Origin: Desulfobacterales bacterium
GTDB lineage: Bacteria > Desulfobacterota > Desulfobacteria > Desulfobacterales > JAFDDL01
DNA length: 64,000 nt
Direction: 5' to 3'
Assembly (NCBI GenBank): GCA_034003325.1
Contig: JAVEYW010000014.1
Coordinates: 62,001 to 126,000, forward strand
Each line of letters starts with the position of its first letter. The first letter of the stretch is position 1. Below, in pieces: positions 1 through 8,785 of the stretch. The notes below the pieces were generated by a model. The model made no database searches and was not told where the DNA came from. It saw nothing but the letters and a program-made list of their open reading frames with translations. The position numbers and the translations under genes are program-made.

Positions 1-174
1 CAGACGCAAGAGAACATCTCGTGGTGTGACCTGGTGGTGGCCACCGGGAGCACGGTAGTCAATGGAACCATGGACACGCTGTTGGACGGCAAACCCACCA
101 TTTTCTTCGGGGTCACCATATCCGGTCCGGCCGTCTTGCTGGGCCAGAACAGATATTGCCCTTACGGCTCTTAA
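1..174 (+). CDS. DUF364-type protein, C-terminal end (5' truncated)
   Basis: The reading frame is open from base 1 to a TAA at 172-174 and gives 57 residues. It carries a TGSTVVNGTMD stretch followed by a GVTISGP segment near the end. This Rossmann-like ending fits the DUF364 'putative heavy-metal chelation' family, whose members are often found beside metal or oxyanion transport genes. The start lies outside the window. The ModA-like gene begins about 40 bases downstream on the same strand, so co-transcription is likely. The family call rests on a short fragment, and no enzymatic activity can be inferred. Confidence 0.6.
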   Translation, partial: QTQENISWCDLVVATGSTVVNGTMDTLLDGKPTIFFGVTISGPAVLLGQNRYCPYGS

Positions 175-215
175 AAGGATGGTTTGAGGTCAAGGGTGAA
201 GTTGAAATCATAAAA

Positions 216-980
216 ATGTCTATGATAACCAAAAGATTAACGGCGCTCAGCATCATAACCTGCTTCACCGGTTTTTTCTTTTTTGCTTCGCTCGCCGCCA
301 CCGAGACCCTGACGCTGGGAGCGGGCGCGGGTTACCGGCGGATGCTGGTAGAAATCCTGAAGGGGTATGAACAAAAGACCGGCCGAAAAATCGATCAGGT
401 CTATGGCCATATGGGCCAGATCGTCATGCAAGCCAAGGCCGCCGAAAGTATCGGCATCACCGTCGGGGAGCTTTCATTTTTGAACTCCTCCGGCCTGGAA
501 TTTGCCGATTTTATGGCTCTCGGGCAGGGTGTTCTGGTGCTGGCATATAGCAAGAATGTGACGCTGAGATCTCCGGAGGACCTGAATAAACCTGAAATCG
601 AAAAAATCGCCATTCCCAATGGCAAGCAGGCCATCTACGGCAGGGCCGCATTCGAGTTTCTCCAAAAGACCGGCCTTCTCGGAAAAATTCAGAACAAAAT
701 CATAACGGTTGCTACCCTGCCGCAGGTCTCATCCTACCTCATCAGCAAGGATGCCGAGGCGGGGTTCATCAACATCACCGATGCCATCTACATCAAGAAC
801 AAGATCGGCGGATGGGTGGTGGTGGACAAAACCCGATACAACCCCATTTACTTGGTAATCGGTGTACTGAAAGGATGTGAAGGCAAGCCCGAGATTCGGC
901 AGTTTCTTGATTTCATGACCACGGATCATGAAACCGGGGAAATTCTGAAAAGGGCGGGTGTTCATCGGGAGTTGGAATGA
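216..980 (+). CDS. ModA-like periplasmic substrate-binding protein
   Basis: This is a solute-binding protein of the molybdate/tungstate (ModA, SBP_bac_11) type, acting in the periplasm and delivering ligand to the permease that follows. The start at ATG 216 (or 222) puts a positively charged n-region and a hydrophobic signal peptide (ITCFTGFFFFASLAA) at the N-terminus; the longer frame from 156 would add residues before it. The central AIPNGKQAIYGRAAFEFL segment and the AGFINITDA segment match the ModA hinge and second lobe. The first-lobe motif usual in ModA (the GAPAD region) is not recognisable, so the ligand may not be molybdate. Its stop overlaps the ModB start by ATGA (977-980). Confidence 0.75.
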   Translation: MSMITKRLTALSIITCFTGFFFFASLAATETLTLGAGAGYRRMLVEILKGYEQKTGRKIDQVYGHMGQIVMQAKAAESIGITVGELSFLNSSGLEFADFMALGQGVLVLAYSKNVTLRSPEDLNKPEIEKIAIPNGKQAIYGRAAFEFLQKTGLLGKIQNKIITVATLPQVSSYLISKDAEAGFINITDAIYIKNKIGGWVVVDKTRYNPIYLVIGVLKGCEGKPEIRQFLDFMTTDHETGEILKRAGVHRELE

Positions 981-1660
981 TCGAATTCATCTGGGAATAT
1001 TTCAGGGATGAGCGGTTTCTTTTTCCGCTGATCTTTACCGCCAAGGTCACCGCCGTCACCACGCTGCTGCAACTCGTGCTCGGCGTATGGCTCGGCAGAT
1101 ACCTGAGCCAAAAGTCCTCGCCCTTGCGCTCGGCGGTAGATCTGGCCATTACGCTTCCCCTGGTCTTTCCGCCAATTGCGCTGGGTTTTCTTTTACTGTT
1201 GATTCTGGGAAAAGGAGGACCTGTCGGATCTTTTCTATCCCAGTACCTGGGCATACGGATCATTTTTACGGTATGGGGCGTAATCCTCGCATCCCTGATC
1301 GCCGGACTGCCGTTGATTGTAAAGCCCGTCCAATCCGCCATTCAGGAAACGGCTTTCAGTCTGATGGAGGCATCCTACACCCTGGGAAAATCCGAATGGC
1401 AGACCTTTTTTCACGTCGTCCTGCCGAGTATCAGGAAAAGCATCATCAGCGGTCTTTCCCTGGCCTTCGGCCGGTCTTTGGGAGAGGTGGGTCTGACCCT
1501 GATGTTGGGCGGCAATATCGTGGGGAAAACCAACACGCTTTCGCTTGAAATCTACAATGCGGCCTTTTCAGGGGAGTTCGACAGGGCCATCGCACTGTCG
1601 ACGGTGCTGGGATTGATTTCGGCTGTTGTGTTTATTTCGTTTAAGAAATCTTCCACCTGA
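977..1660 (+). CDS. modB: ModB-like ABC transporter permease
   Basis: This is the inner-membrane permease of a molybdate/tungstate-type ABC importer, 227 residues, the usual ModB length. Several hydrophobic segments are visible (about residues 15-38, 52-75, 87-112 and 200-222). The cytoplasmic EAA loop reads EASYTLGKSEWQTFFHVVLP, and the ModB-typical SLGEVGLTLMLGGNI and [11 protein letters not shown] segments follow. It is translationally coupled to the binding-protein gene by a 4-base overlap. Its last 109 bases overlap the 3' end of the ModC-like gene, which is on the opposite strand; normally modB and modC run in one direction. Confidence 0.88.
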   Translation: MIEFIWEYFRDERFLFPLIFTAKVTAVTTLLQLVLGVWLGRYLSQKSSPLRSAVDLAITLPLVFPPIALGFLLLLILGKGGPVGSFLSQYLGIRIIFTVWGVILASLIAGLPLIVKPVQSAIQETAFSLMEASYTLGKSEWQTFFHVVLPSIRKSIISGLSLAFGRSLGEVGLTLMLGGNIVGKTNTLSLEIYNAAFSGEFDRAIALSTVLGLISAVVFISFKKSST

Positions 1661-2472
1661 GCCTTCCCCTTTTTCAACTCCTCGTCCCGGAGGGTGGTTT
1701 CCACCAGCGCGGATCCGGCTTCAATGAGCACGGACCAAGCCCCGGAAATCCGGCGCATATGGACAATTTTTCCTGAAAGCACAGAATCTGGGGAAACCTT
1801 TTTGGTTTTCGAATACCTCGGCACTGGCTCCAGGGTGTTGACGGTTCCCCCATCGACTATCAACACTGTGGTGGCCAATCGCGCGATCTCGCATGGATCA
1901 TGGGAAACCAGCAGAATGGTCAGATCCAGGTTCTTGTGAAGGAGAAGAATTTCATCCTGAAGCTTTTCTCTCATGGCCGGATCCAGGGCCGACAGCGGCT
2001 CGTCCAAGAGAAGAATTTTGGGTCGCCTGACCAGAGCTCTAGCCAGTGCCACCCGCTGCTGCTGGCCCCCCGAGAGCCTGTCGGGGTATCGATCCTGAAG
2101 TTCTTCAAGTCCGATCATTTTCAGCAGCTTTTCGATTCCGGGATCATCGCGGTGTGGCGCGGCATATTCCAGATTTTTTCGCACGGTCATGGTCGGGAAC
2201 AAGGCATAGTTCTGAAAAACAAATCCGATACTACGCTTCTGAGGAGATAACCGAATGCGGCTGTTTTTATGGTACCAGGTGGCGCCATTCACCTTTATGA
2301 AACCCTCATCCGGCTGGTCCAGCCCCGCCAGCAAACGCAATATCGTAGTTTTTCCCGCGCCGGAGGCGCCATATAACACCGCTATTTCGTTTTTTTCAAT
2401 TGTGATGCGTGCACTCAGCTCAAAAGGGCCCTCTGCGCCTATCAACTCTTTTCGAAAATCCAGCTCGATCAT
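1552..2472 (-). CDS. modC: ModC-like ABC transporter ATP-binding protein
   Basis: This cytoplasmic ATPase subunit probably energises the adjacent ModB-like permease. Walker A is GASGAGKT (residues 35-42), the signature is LSGGQ (133-137) and Walker B is ILLLDEP (153-159), followed by the D-loop and H-loop (LVSHD). A TOBE-like tail begins around residue 230. The last 35 or so residues are encoded antisense to the ModB C-terminus and look like a read-through extension instead of conserved sequence. The gene follows the TonB receptor by 23 bases on the minus strand, so the two are probably one transcript. A GAAGGA-type ribosome site precedes ATG 2472. Confidence 0.85.
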   Translation of the reverse strand: MIELDFRKELIGAEGPFELSARITIEKNEIAVLYGASGAGKTTILRLLAGLDQPDEGFIKVNGATWYHKNSRIRLSPQKRSIGFVFQNYALFPTMTVRKNLEYAAPHRDDPGIEKLLKMIGLEELQDRYPDRLSGGQQQRVALARALVRRPKILLLDEPLSALDPAMREKLQDEILLLHKNLDLTILLVSHDPCEIARLATTVLIVDGGTVNTLEPVPRYSKTKKVSPDSVLSGKIVHMRRISGAWSVLIEAGSALVETTLRDEELKKGKAQVEDFLNEINTTAEINPSTVDSAMALSNSPEKAAL

Positions 2473-2495
2473 GACCCATTTTCCTTCATCGGGTT

Positions 2496-4844
2496 CTAAA
2501 ACTTGAACTGTACATTGGCATACAGCCCAAAAGGAGCGCCGGTCTGGTAGGTTGCCGCCGTATTGGTAGCGGCCAGGGCGTCATCCGCCGTGTTGATGGC
2601 GGAGATGTCTTTTTGATTGAACAGGTTGGTGGCGGTAAGGCGAAGTTCAACCGATTGTGCGCCAAGCACCTTTTTGAGCGCGTATGACATATCAAAATCC
2701 ACAATTGTGGAGGCATCTACCCTTTCATTGTTCAGCACATCGCCGTATCTTTCGGACAGGTATCTAACCGATGGCGTCAGCGTAATACCGGCGATCTTGT
2801 AGGATAAAGCCGCTTTTGCCATGAATTTCGGTGCGTCCGGAACCTGGTTGCCGTCCGACGATGTGGTGGTATTGGATGCGGTTCTCAAATCTTCCGTAAA
2901 GTAGTATTTGTTGTAGGACAACGCCGCCAAAAAGTCCCACGTTTTTGAAAGGGCGCCGCTGACCGCTATCTCGGAACCATAGGCCATCGCATCCGCTGCA
3001 TTGAATGGGTAGGTAACGTTGTAGGGGGCGTCATAAATCCTTGCCTGCTTGTTTTTGACAAGGGAGACGAAGGCGTTCGGGTTCAGGCAAAGATCGCCGA
3101 TTTTGTATTTGACGCCGAGATCGAAATTGTCCGCCACCTCCAGATCCAGCTCGTCCCAAAGGTTCTGCAGACTAACGCCTTTTGAAACAAAGTTTGCCCG
3201 CTGCTGAACATAGGTGGGAAAGAGATTCACATCCAACCCGTAGGTTCTCGTATAATCCACATAGAACGTCGCGTCTTTGTTCACGTTGTAGCCCAGATAT
3301 GCGCTCGGCAACCACTCTCTGAAATATTTCGCATCGACACAGGCCCACGGATCCGGCGTGCCGGTTGCAATCGCCGTATCATAGTCCGGGCTTGTCTCGG
3401 CGTTGGTGCCATTGGTGTAGCTCCGAAGCGCCCCCAGCTTGAAGGTCAGATGTCTGACTCCCACGGAATAGATGAAATTGCCCATCTGCCCATTCACTTC
3501 AGTAAACGGAGAGAAAAAATCATGACAGTCGTTATCGGCAAGAACCGCCCATCCTGCGTACGTCAGACCATTTGCACCCACCGTGAATTTCTTTTGCTCC
3601 GACGGGGGGCCGGGGGGCTGCTGCCGATGTGTCCAATATCCCAGCTTGGCGGTCAGCTGTTTGAAAAAGCTTCTTTCGTATTTCAAGACCCCGCCTAACA
3701 CTTCATGATCGATATTCCACTGGATGACATTGGTTCCCGATGCATACGAATACTCGCCGTTGTCATTGAGATAATACGGTTTGATGGAGATTTTCGAGTC
3801 CGCGGACAGCGCCGCTTCGATATTGGCGACTATCGTCGTATCCTCAAAGTGTTGCTTGTTGTAATCGTAGTAATTGGCGCTTGCTTTGTTGGTGTTGAAA
3901 TCCTTATCGAAATTTTGCCCCAAATTCCGGGTTTCGGCATATGTCAGGTTATAGTAGTTGTGGTGATCTTCTCTATTGTGGGAGACAAAAAACTCTGCTT
4001 TGATTCTGTCGTTTGGCTCACACACACCCCCTAAGGCACAGTTGGTCCGTTCAAGATCCCCTTCGCCTTTATATTTGTCACTCGTCGTCTGGGAAAAAGA
4101 ACCAAAGCCGGATATGGGCCCCATGTCACCGGTATCGAGACGCAAAAAGCTTCTGTATAAGTTGTCGCTTCCCACGGTCTGGGACAAATCGGCGCCAAAT
4201 TCGTGGTCCGGCCTTTTGATATTCATATCGACCTTGCCGACCAGATTTGAAAAGCCAAGGCCCTTATCCACCGGGATATAACCCTTGTATAAATCCACGC
4301 TTTCGATATTTTCCATGTCGAATATCGTTTTGCCGCCGCCGGGATTCCCGCTGATCGGCATGCCGTCATACAACTTGACACCCCCCGGTCCCGTCTGTTT
4401 TTTGCCTCTTATCCGGATAGAGTCGTGAAACCCGTTTTCGTTTGTACCAAGCGCATCCGCGGCGGTGTAATTAATCGACGGTGACATCTCGACGATCTTA
4501 AACACATTGATATTGCCCTGCTTGCCAAAAATCTCCACGCCTTTTTTCGTATAGCTTTCCTTGTTGGACGGCCCCAGCAGATCAAAGGGTGCTGCAAGCG
4601 CCTCGTTTTCCCCAGCATTGGTTTTGATGGCTGTATCAATTACGATGATCGGTTCTAATTGCCACGGGGAAGTTTGCTCGTTTTCAGATTCTCCGGCCAT
4701 TGCTGCCACATACGGGCACAGAAACAAAGTTGCCACCGTCAAAACCATATGTATCCATCCGAGCGTGCCGTGTTCCAAAGGCCGTTTACTTTTATCGTGT
4801 TGAGATGACAATAAATAGCGATTTATTGGAATATGTGTCACCAA
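2496..4844 (-). CDS. TonB-dependent outer-membrane receptor
   Basis: This is an outer-membrane beta-barrel receptor for energised import, 782 residues in the frame shown. A signal peptide lies around residues 33-52 (MVLTVATLFLCPYVAAMA). The plug domain follows (IRIRGKKQTGPGGVKLYDGM, then ENIESVDLYKGYIPVDKG), then a long barrel with alternating aromatic strands ending in Phe (ANVQFKF), as outer-membrane proteins do. The start is uncertain: GTG 4844 has no clear ribosome site, and ATG 4748 sits at the signal peptide. The downstream modC-like gene is 23 bases away, suggesting an oxyanion or metal complex as ligand, but a siderophore-like ligand is not excluded. No TonB or ExbBD genes are in the window. 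Confidence 0.85.
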   Translation of the reverse strand: MVTHIPINRYLLSSQHDKSKRPLEHGTLGWIHMVLTVATLFLCPYVAAMAGESENEQTSPWQLEPIIVIDTAIKTNAGENEALAAPFDLLGPSNKESYTKKGVEIFGKQGNINVFKIVEMSPSINYTAADALGTNENGFHDSIRIRGKKQTGPGGVKLYDGMPISGNPGGGKTIFDMENIESVDLYKGYIPVDKGLGFSNLVGKVDMNIKRPDHEFGADLSQTVGSDNLYRSFLRLDTGDMGPISGFGSFSQTTSDKYKGEGDLERTNCALGGVCEPNDRIKAEFFVSHNREDHHNYYNLTYAETRNLGQNFDKDFNTNKASANYYDYNKQHFEDTTIVANIEAALSADSKISIKPYYLNDNGEYSYASGTNVIQWNIDHEVLGGVLKYERSFFKQLTAKLGYWTHRQQPPGPPSEQKKFTVGANGLTYAGWAVLADNDCHDFFSPFTEVNGQMGNFIYSVGVRHLTFKLGALRSYTNGTNAETSPDYDTAIATGTPDPWACVDAKYFREWLPSAYLGYNVNKDATFYVDYTRTYGLDVNLFPTYVQQRANFVSKGVSLQNLWDELDLEVADNFDLGVKYKIGDLCLNPNAFVSLVKNKQARIYDAPYNVTYPFNAADAMAYGSEIAVSGALSKTWDFLAALSYNKYYFTEDLRTASNTTTSSDGNQVPDAPKFMAKAALSYKIAGITLTPSVRYLSERYGDVLNNERVDASTIVDFDMSYALKKVLGAQSVELRLTATNLFNQKDISAINTADDALAATNTAATYQTGAPFGLYANVQFKF

Positions 4845-5474
4845 TTCTAAAATTTAAAAACATAATTATGACCGGTAAAAACGTCAATTTGAGGGTATTA
4901 ATGTATGTTTGGCGGGAAAGTCAACTCAAATCTCCAAAAAAGGGGGAGGGTTCTCCGTGAAGGGATTTGCAATGGCAACGAATTCGGGAGATCAGAGCGG
5001 ACCGCCGCCATGCTCTGAAACAAAGCCACTATTTTGCGCAAAAGGGGGTTAAACAGGATGACGATTGAAGAGGCAATCCATGGCCAATGATCGGAGACTG
5101 AATGTTCCCTGCTGCACAACTTCCCTATCAGCCTACATGCGGCCGCAGCCGGCTGACCCATTGGTGAACTGCTCAAGGCTAAAGAATCGTCTGTCGCCGA
5201 TTCAGGATTTCAACCCGGGACAAGTGGCAAACCTTGCTGACAGCATGGACAATATTGCATTCCTATCGAGCGGCTTTTCCGTGAAAAAATCGAAGTCAAC
5301 CGACGCCCTGTGGCAAAGCAGCAACGCAACAGCGGTGCCGCCGTATTACACAAAGCCCAATTGGGGGGCGGATCGCAGTCCACGCCACAGCCGTTGTTGC
5401 TCCGGGGGAGGTATTTCCATGTGTGGTTTGAGAAAACGGTTCATGCGATCTTTGAAACGCGTAGCCCGTTCGGT
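4845..5474. other. Intergenic stretch without a recognisable gene
   Basis: These 630 bases separate the divergently ordered receptor operon and the acyl-CoA dehydrogenase operon. The part next to the receptor start (4845-4920) is AT-rich and probably holds its promoter, but I cannot assign clear -35/-10 boxes. The rest contains short open frames with no recognisable family and mixed composition. I see no tRNA, riboswitch core or terminator hairpin that I would defend. It may include decayed sequence. Confidence 0.4.
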
Positions 5475-6008
5475 TTATTCCCTTGCCTTAACAGGCTCCA
5501 GGCCGTACCTTAAATATTTTTTAGCCGTGTCCATATACAGTTGGTTATGCTTGATTGAGACTTCCTTATCTCTTTGGGCTAATTCGCGAATGATTCTCGC
5601 CGGATTTCCGGCAGCAACCATTCCGGAAGCAATGATTTGCCCCCGTTTGACAACGGTTCCCTCCCCGATAGCCACCCACTCGCCGAGTTCAGACCATACG
5701 CTGATGACTGCCCCCATGCCGATCAGGGCATGATCACCGATAGACTTTCCGTGTGCCATAACCCCGTGGCCGATCGTGACATGGTTTCCGATTCTGTTTA
5801 CTTCGTTGGGAGGCGCGTGAATAACGGCGCCTTCTTCAACCGACGTGCCGTCTCCTATTTCAATTCTGCTGTAATCTCCCCTTAATATGGCGCCGTGCCC
5901 GATATAGCAATGTTCCCCGATGATCACCTCTCCAATGACGCTGGCAAGCTCGCTGACATAGGAGGTTTCTCCAACTATCGGTTGCTTGCCGTCAAAACGA
6001 TAAAGCAT
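5475..6008 (-). CDS. Gamma-carbonic-anhydrase-fold (CaiE/PaaY-like) protein
   Basis: This is a left-handed beta-helix protein of 177 residues built from hexapeptide repeats (for example IGEVIIGEHCYIGHGAILRG). The three zinc-ligand histidines of the gamma carbonic anhydrase family appear as H64 (VIHAPP), H81 (IGHG) and H86 (MAHG), and the RGD at 43-45 is kept. Related proteins include carbonic anhydrases and the PaaY/CaiE thioesterase-type proteins found in acyl-CoA operons. The gene overlaps the end of the upstream acyl-CoA dehydrogenase by 17 bases, so a role in the same acyl-CoA pathway is more likely than general CO2 hydration. The substrate is unknown. Confidence 0.75.
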   Translation of the reverse strand: MLYRFDGKQPIVGETSYVSELASVIGEVIIGEHCYIGHGAILRGDYSRIEIGDGTSVEEGAVIHAPPNEVNRIGNHVTIGHGVMAHGKSIGDHALIGMGAVISVWSELGEWVAIGEGTVVKRGQIIASGMVAAGNPARIIRELAQRDKEVSIKHNQLYMDTAKKYLRYGLEPVKARE

Positions 6009-7170
6009 GTTGATCTCCCTTCCGCTTCATGGTTGCGTGGACTTGCGTTTGCTGCAATGCGTCGGCAACCCTCATCTTCTGTGAAAAGCCGTCCTCAACG
6101 GCATAGGTCGTCATTCGCGCGTCTCTGGCATATCGTTCCATGTGGCTTTCTTCCATATACCCGAACCCGCCCATTACCTGCATTCCCGTATTAACGGCGT
6201 TCACGTATGCTTCCGTGACATACGCATTGGCCATGTTGATTTCCGCGGTAATGGGCAGGGAGTCGTTATCGTTTTCTGTTAACAGCCACGCAAGCCATCT
6301 CCCGTAAAGCGAGGCGCAGTCGAGCCCGATTTTGGCATCGACAAGGAGATGCTGAATCGCCTGAAATGTCCCGATGGGCTTGCCGAATTGTTCCCGTTCT
6401 TTGGCATATTGAATCGCCTTTTCAACCACGGTTCTCATGTTCCCCACACAACATACCGTATTGAAAAATTTCAACCAGTTCATTAGATCGGTCACCATCG
6501 CATGCCCCTGGCCGAAGAGATGCGCCGCACCGCAGCGAATTTCCTGGGGACCATATTTTATCTGCCCGAGAATTTTCCTTCCCAACAGGTCGACGGGTTC
6601 ACCGGCTTTCATGCAGGTTAACGGTATCAGGGCAAAAACGATTTCCCCGCCTTGTTTTGCAGGTATCAGCAAGATGCCTTTGGACAACTCTCTTTGCTCA
6701 CAATAGATGGCATCCGTGTTAATCATCAGATGCTCGTTCTCTTCTACAATGCGGTGATTGATGTTGTCGACATCGCCGAGAGAAAACGGTTCCGTGTAAG
6801 CGATGCAGGCGGTCATTTCTCCTGAGATCAATCCGGGCAGGTAATGGTTTTTTTGGCTTTCATTGCCGTATCTCAACACCATCATGCCGGCCGCCAGGTT
6901 CAGGCCCAGGGCCATGCCCAGATCGATGGCGTAACGGGATAGCTCCTCAACGACAATGGCGGTTTCAACCGGGCCGAGGTTTACCCCGCCGTATTTCTCG
7001 GGAAAGCAGATTCCCGTTATGTCCAAGTTGGATAATTGATGATTGAATTCAGAAAGGCTCTCTCTATGAAGGACCAGTTGCCCGATCATTCCCTCTGAAT
7101 AGTCTCTCTGAATAAAGTTTTTTACGGCATCTTTCAGGATCTGCCGGTCCTGATATACTTCCAGTTCCAT
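5992..7170 (-). CDS. Acyl-CoA dehydrogenase family protein (subunit-like)
   Basis: This FAD-dependent acyl-CoA dehydrogenase fold protein has 392 residues. The helical N-domain, a middle beta-domain (IAYTEPFSLGD, where the usual TEP segment is seen) and the C-terminal KEREQFGKPIGTFQAIQHLL and GGFGYMEESHMERYARDAR segments are present. At the position of the usual catalytic Glu (YEGT in MCAD) the sequence is AVEDG, which puts Asp, or a shifted Glu, there, and helix G reads NTVCC without a Glu. Activity may therefore be altered or depend on the partner dehydrogenase, 14 bases upstream. The two could form a heteromer, as seen for some bacterial steroid-degrading dehydrogenases. Confidence 0.8.
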   Translation of the reverse strand: MELEVYQDRQILKDAVKNFIQRDYSEGMIGQLVLHRESLSEFNHQLSNLDITGICFPEKYGGVNLGPVETAIVVEELSRYAIDLGMALGLNLAAGMMVLRYGNESQKNHYLPGLISGEMTACIAYTEPFSLGDVDNINHRIVEENEHLMINTDAIYCEQRELSKGILLIPAKQGGEIVFALIPLTCMKAGEPVDLLGRKILGQIKYGPQEIRCGAAHLFGQGHAMVTDLMNWLKFFNTVCCVGNMRTVVEKAIQYAKEREQFGKPIGTFQAIQHLLVDAKIGLDCASLYGRWLAWLLTENDNDSLPITAEINMANAYVTEAYVNAVNTGMQVMGGFGYMEESHMERYARDARMTTYAVEDGFSQKMRVADALQQTQVHATMKRKGDQHALSF

Positions 7171-7184
7171 GTCCCCTCCTCCCT

Positions 7185-8333
7185 TTATTTAAGCCCCAAC
7201 TGCGCACCAGCGACATTTCTCATCACCTGGGACGATCCGCCGCCAATCGTTACAATTCGACTTTCCCTGAAGTACCACTGAACCAGTGAGGACATCAGAT
7301 ACCCTTTTCCGCCGGCAACCTCGGCGCAAAAATCACCGAGTTTTTTGACCAGTTCGCTCCCGACGATTTTGCACTGGCAGACCGTTTCGATGGAGAGGTC
7401 GTGTTTATCTGCCGATCGCAATGCCTGATCGGTGAGCAGCTTCGCCGCCTGAATTTGGGACGCAAATTCCGCCACTCGGCACATCACGGCGCCGCGGCGT
7501 TCAGGATTCACGGAAGGGCCGTACCGATCGTTTACATTTTTGAGAAGGTCGTTAAACATACGCCGTGCAAATCCAATAAGTCCCGCGGATATGATAGCCC
7601 TTTCCACGTTGAAGCCGCCGGTCAGAACCGCCCACCCTTTGTTGACTTCGCCGAGAACGGACTCCCTTGGAACCCGGACATCATCGAAAAACACCTCATA
7701 GAGCCCTCCGATCTTTCGGCCCATGGAGTGTAACCGGCGAAAGGTCAACCCGGGGCTGTTCGCGGGCACCAGAAACATGGTCAGCCCCTTGTGAACCGGC
7801 ACCGTGGCATCCGTCCTGGCCGCCACCATGATGGTATTTTTGTCTCCGGCCGAACAGGAGTTGTACAATTTCTGACCGCTCAGAAGGTATCCCCCCTTAT
7901 TTTCCACCGCTTTGGTTTTCAGCGAGGCGATATCCGACCCGGAATCGGGTTCCGTCACCGAGATGGACAGGGTCGACTCCCCCCTGGAAACCTTTGGCAG
8001 AATATTCAGCTTTTGAGACCGCGTACCGTTTTTCAGAATATTGAGTCCGATCATGGTGGTCAGTTGCAGTCTTCCCGGATAGGGATATCCCCCCCGAGCT
8101 AGTTCTTCAATCAGAAGCCCGATATCAAAATATCCCTTCCCCATGCCGCCGTATTCCTTTGGATATGGCAGGCCGTACCATCCCTTGGCGGCGATTTTGG
8201 CCTCCAGCGCCTCCGGATCAACCCCCTTTTCTTCCAGTTCTTCGATAGGAACAGCCCCACATTCCGCCTCGCAAAATTGCGCGACCTCTTTTAAAAATTT
8301 TTGTTGCTCTCCTGTTAACCCGAATTCCATCAT
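7185..8333 (-). CDS. Acyl-CoA dehydrogenase
   Basis: This is an FAD-linked acyl-CoA dehydrogenase of about 382 residues that would introduce a 2,3 double bond into a CoA thioester and pass electrons to ETF. The flavin/substrate loop reads SVTEPDSGSDIASL, and the C-terminus reads TIGGGSSQVMRNVAG. The MCAD catalytic-Glu position is Gly here, whereas helix G has Glu in NVERAII, the arrangement of isovaleryl-CoA and long-chain dehydrogenases. I chose ATG 8333 (or 8330) over TTG 8351 because a GGGG stretch precedes it. It is the first gene of a three-gene minus-strand operon with the second dehydrogenase and the beta-helix protein. Confidence 0.85.
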   Translation of the reverse strand: MMEFGLTGEQQKFLKEVAQFCEAECGAVPIEELEEKGVDPEALEAKIAAKGWYGLPYPKEYGGMGKGYFDIGLLIEELARGGYPYPGRLQLTTMIGLNILKNGTRSQKLNILPKVSRGESTLSISVTEPDSGSDIASLKTKAVENKGGYLLSGQKLYNSCSAGDKNTIMVAARTDATVPVHKGLTMFLVPANSPGLTFRRLHSMGRKIGGLYEVFFDDVRVPRESVLGEVNKGWAVLTGGFNVERAIISAGLIGFARRMFNDLLKNVNDRYGPSVNPERRGAVMCRVAEFASQIQAAKLLTDQALRSADKHDLSIETVCQCKIVGSELVKKLGDFCAEVAGGKGYLMSSLVQWYFRESRIVTIGGGSSQVMRNVAGAQLGLK

Positions 8334-8785
8334 GCGCCCCGCTTTACCCAATGAAGTGTTATGAGGTTATGTGTTATGCGCCGGTTTCAAAACATCTTAT
8401 TTGTGTCGGTCTCCGTCTCGGGCGCAATTTGCAATCCTCGCCATACGCTTAGGTATTTTCCCGGTTGGGCTCATCTCACCCCGGATCACCAACAGCCTTT
8501 GTTTTTACCATATGTTTTGCTGTTAGTAAAAATCTTATCAATTCACCCGGGCGATTCTCGGTGAAGAGGTGGCAAGGTCATTTTGGGGTCGGTTTCGGCA
8601 TGGGCACTGCTATTTTATCACGGCGAGCTTGAAATTGAACCGTCCGATAACCCCATACGGATGTGTGAGATGGGAAAAATGCAAACAGGGAGGGTGTCTC
8701 CAAGAAATTTCAGAATGCTCCGCCCTCTACGACGCGATTCATCGCATCGGAAAAGGTAAGGAAGGGGGGTGGCGAGGACATAATC
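8334..8785. other. Intergenic stretch before the transposase
   Basis: These 452 bases lie between the acyl-CoA dehydrogenase operon and the transposase stop codon. They must hold the promoter of the dehydrogenase operon (expected near 8350-8450) and one end of the insertion sequence. I could not find an inverted repeat matching the other side of the transposase, so the exact element end is not set. The 89-codon plus-strand frame inside has no recognisable family. Confidence 0.35.

Noticed and set aside
5065..5733. A 222-codon plus-strand open frame
   Set aside because: Its second half is exactly antisense to the beta-helix protein gene and its first half has no recognisable family, so it is a shadow frame.
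8570..8600. A GGTCATTTTGGGGTCG stretch similar to 19771-19788
   Set aside because: The match is short, has a 2-base length difference and lacks the palindrome, so I cannot call it a second mobile-element scar.
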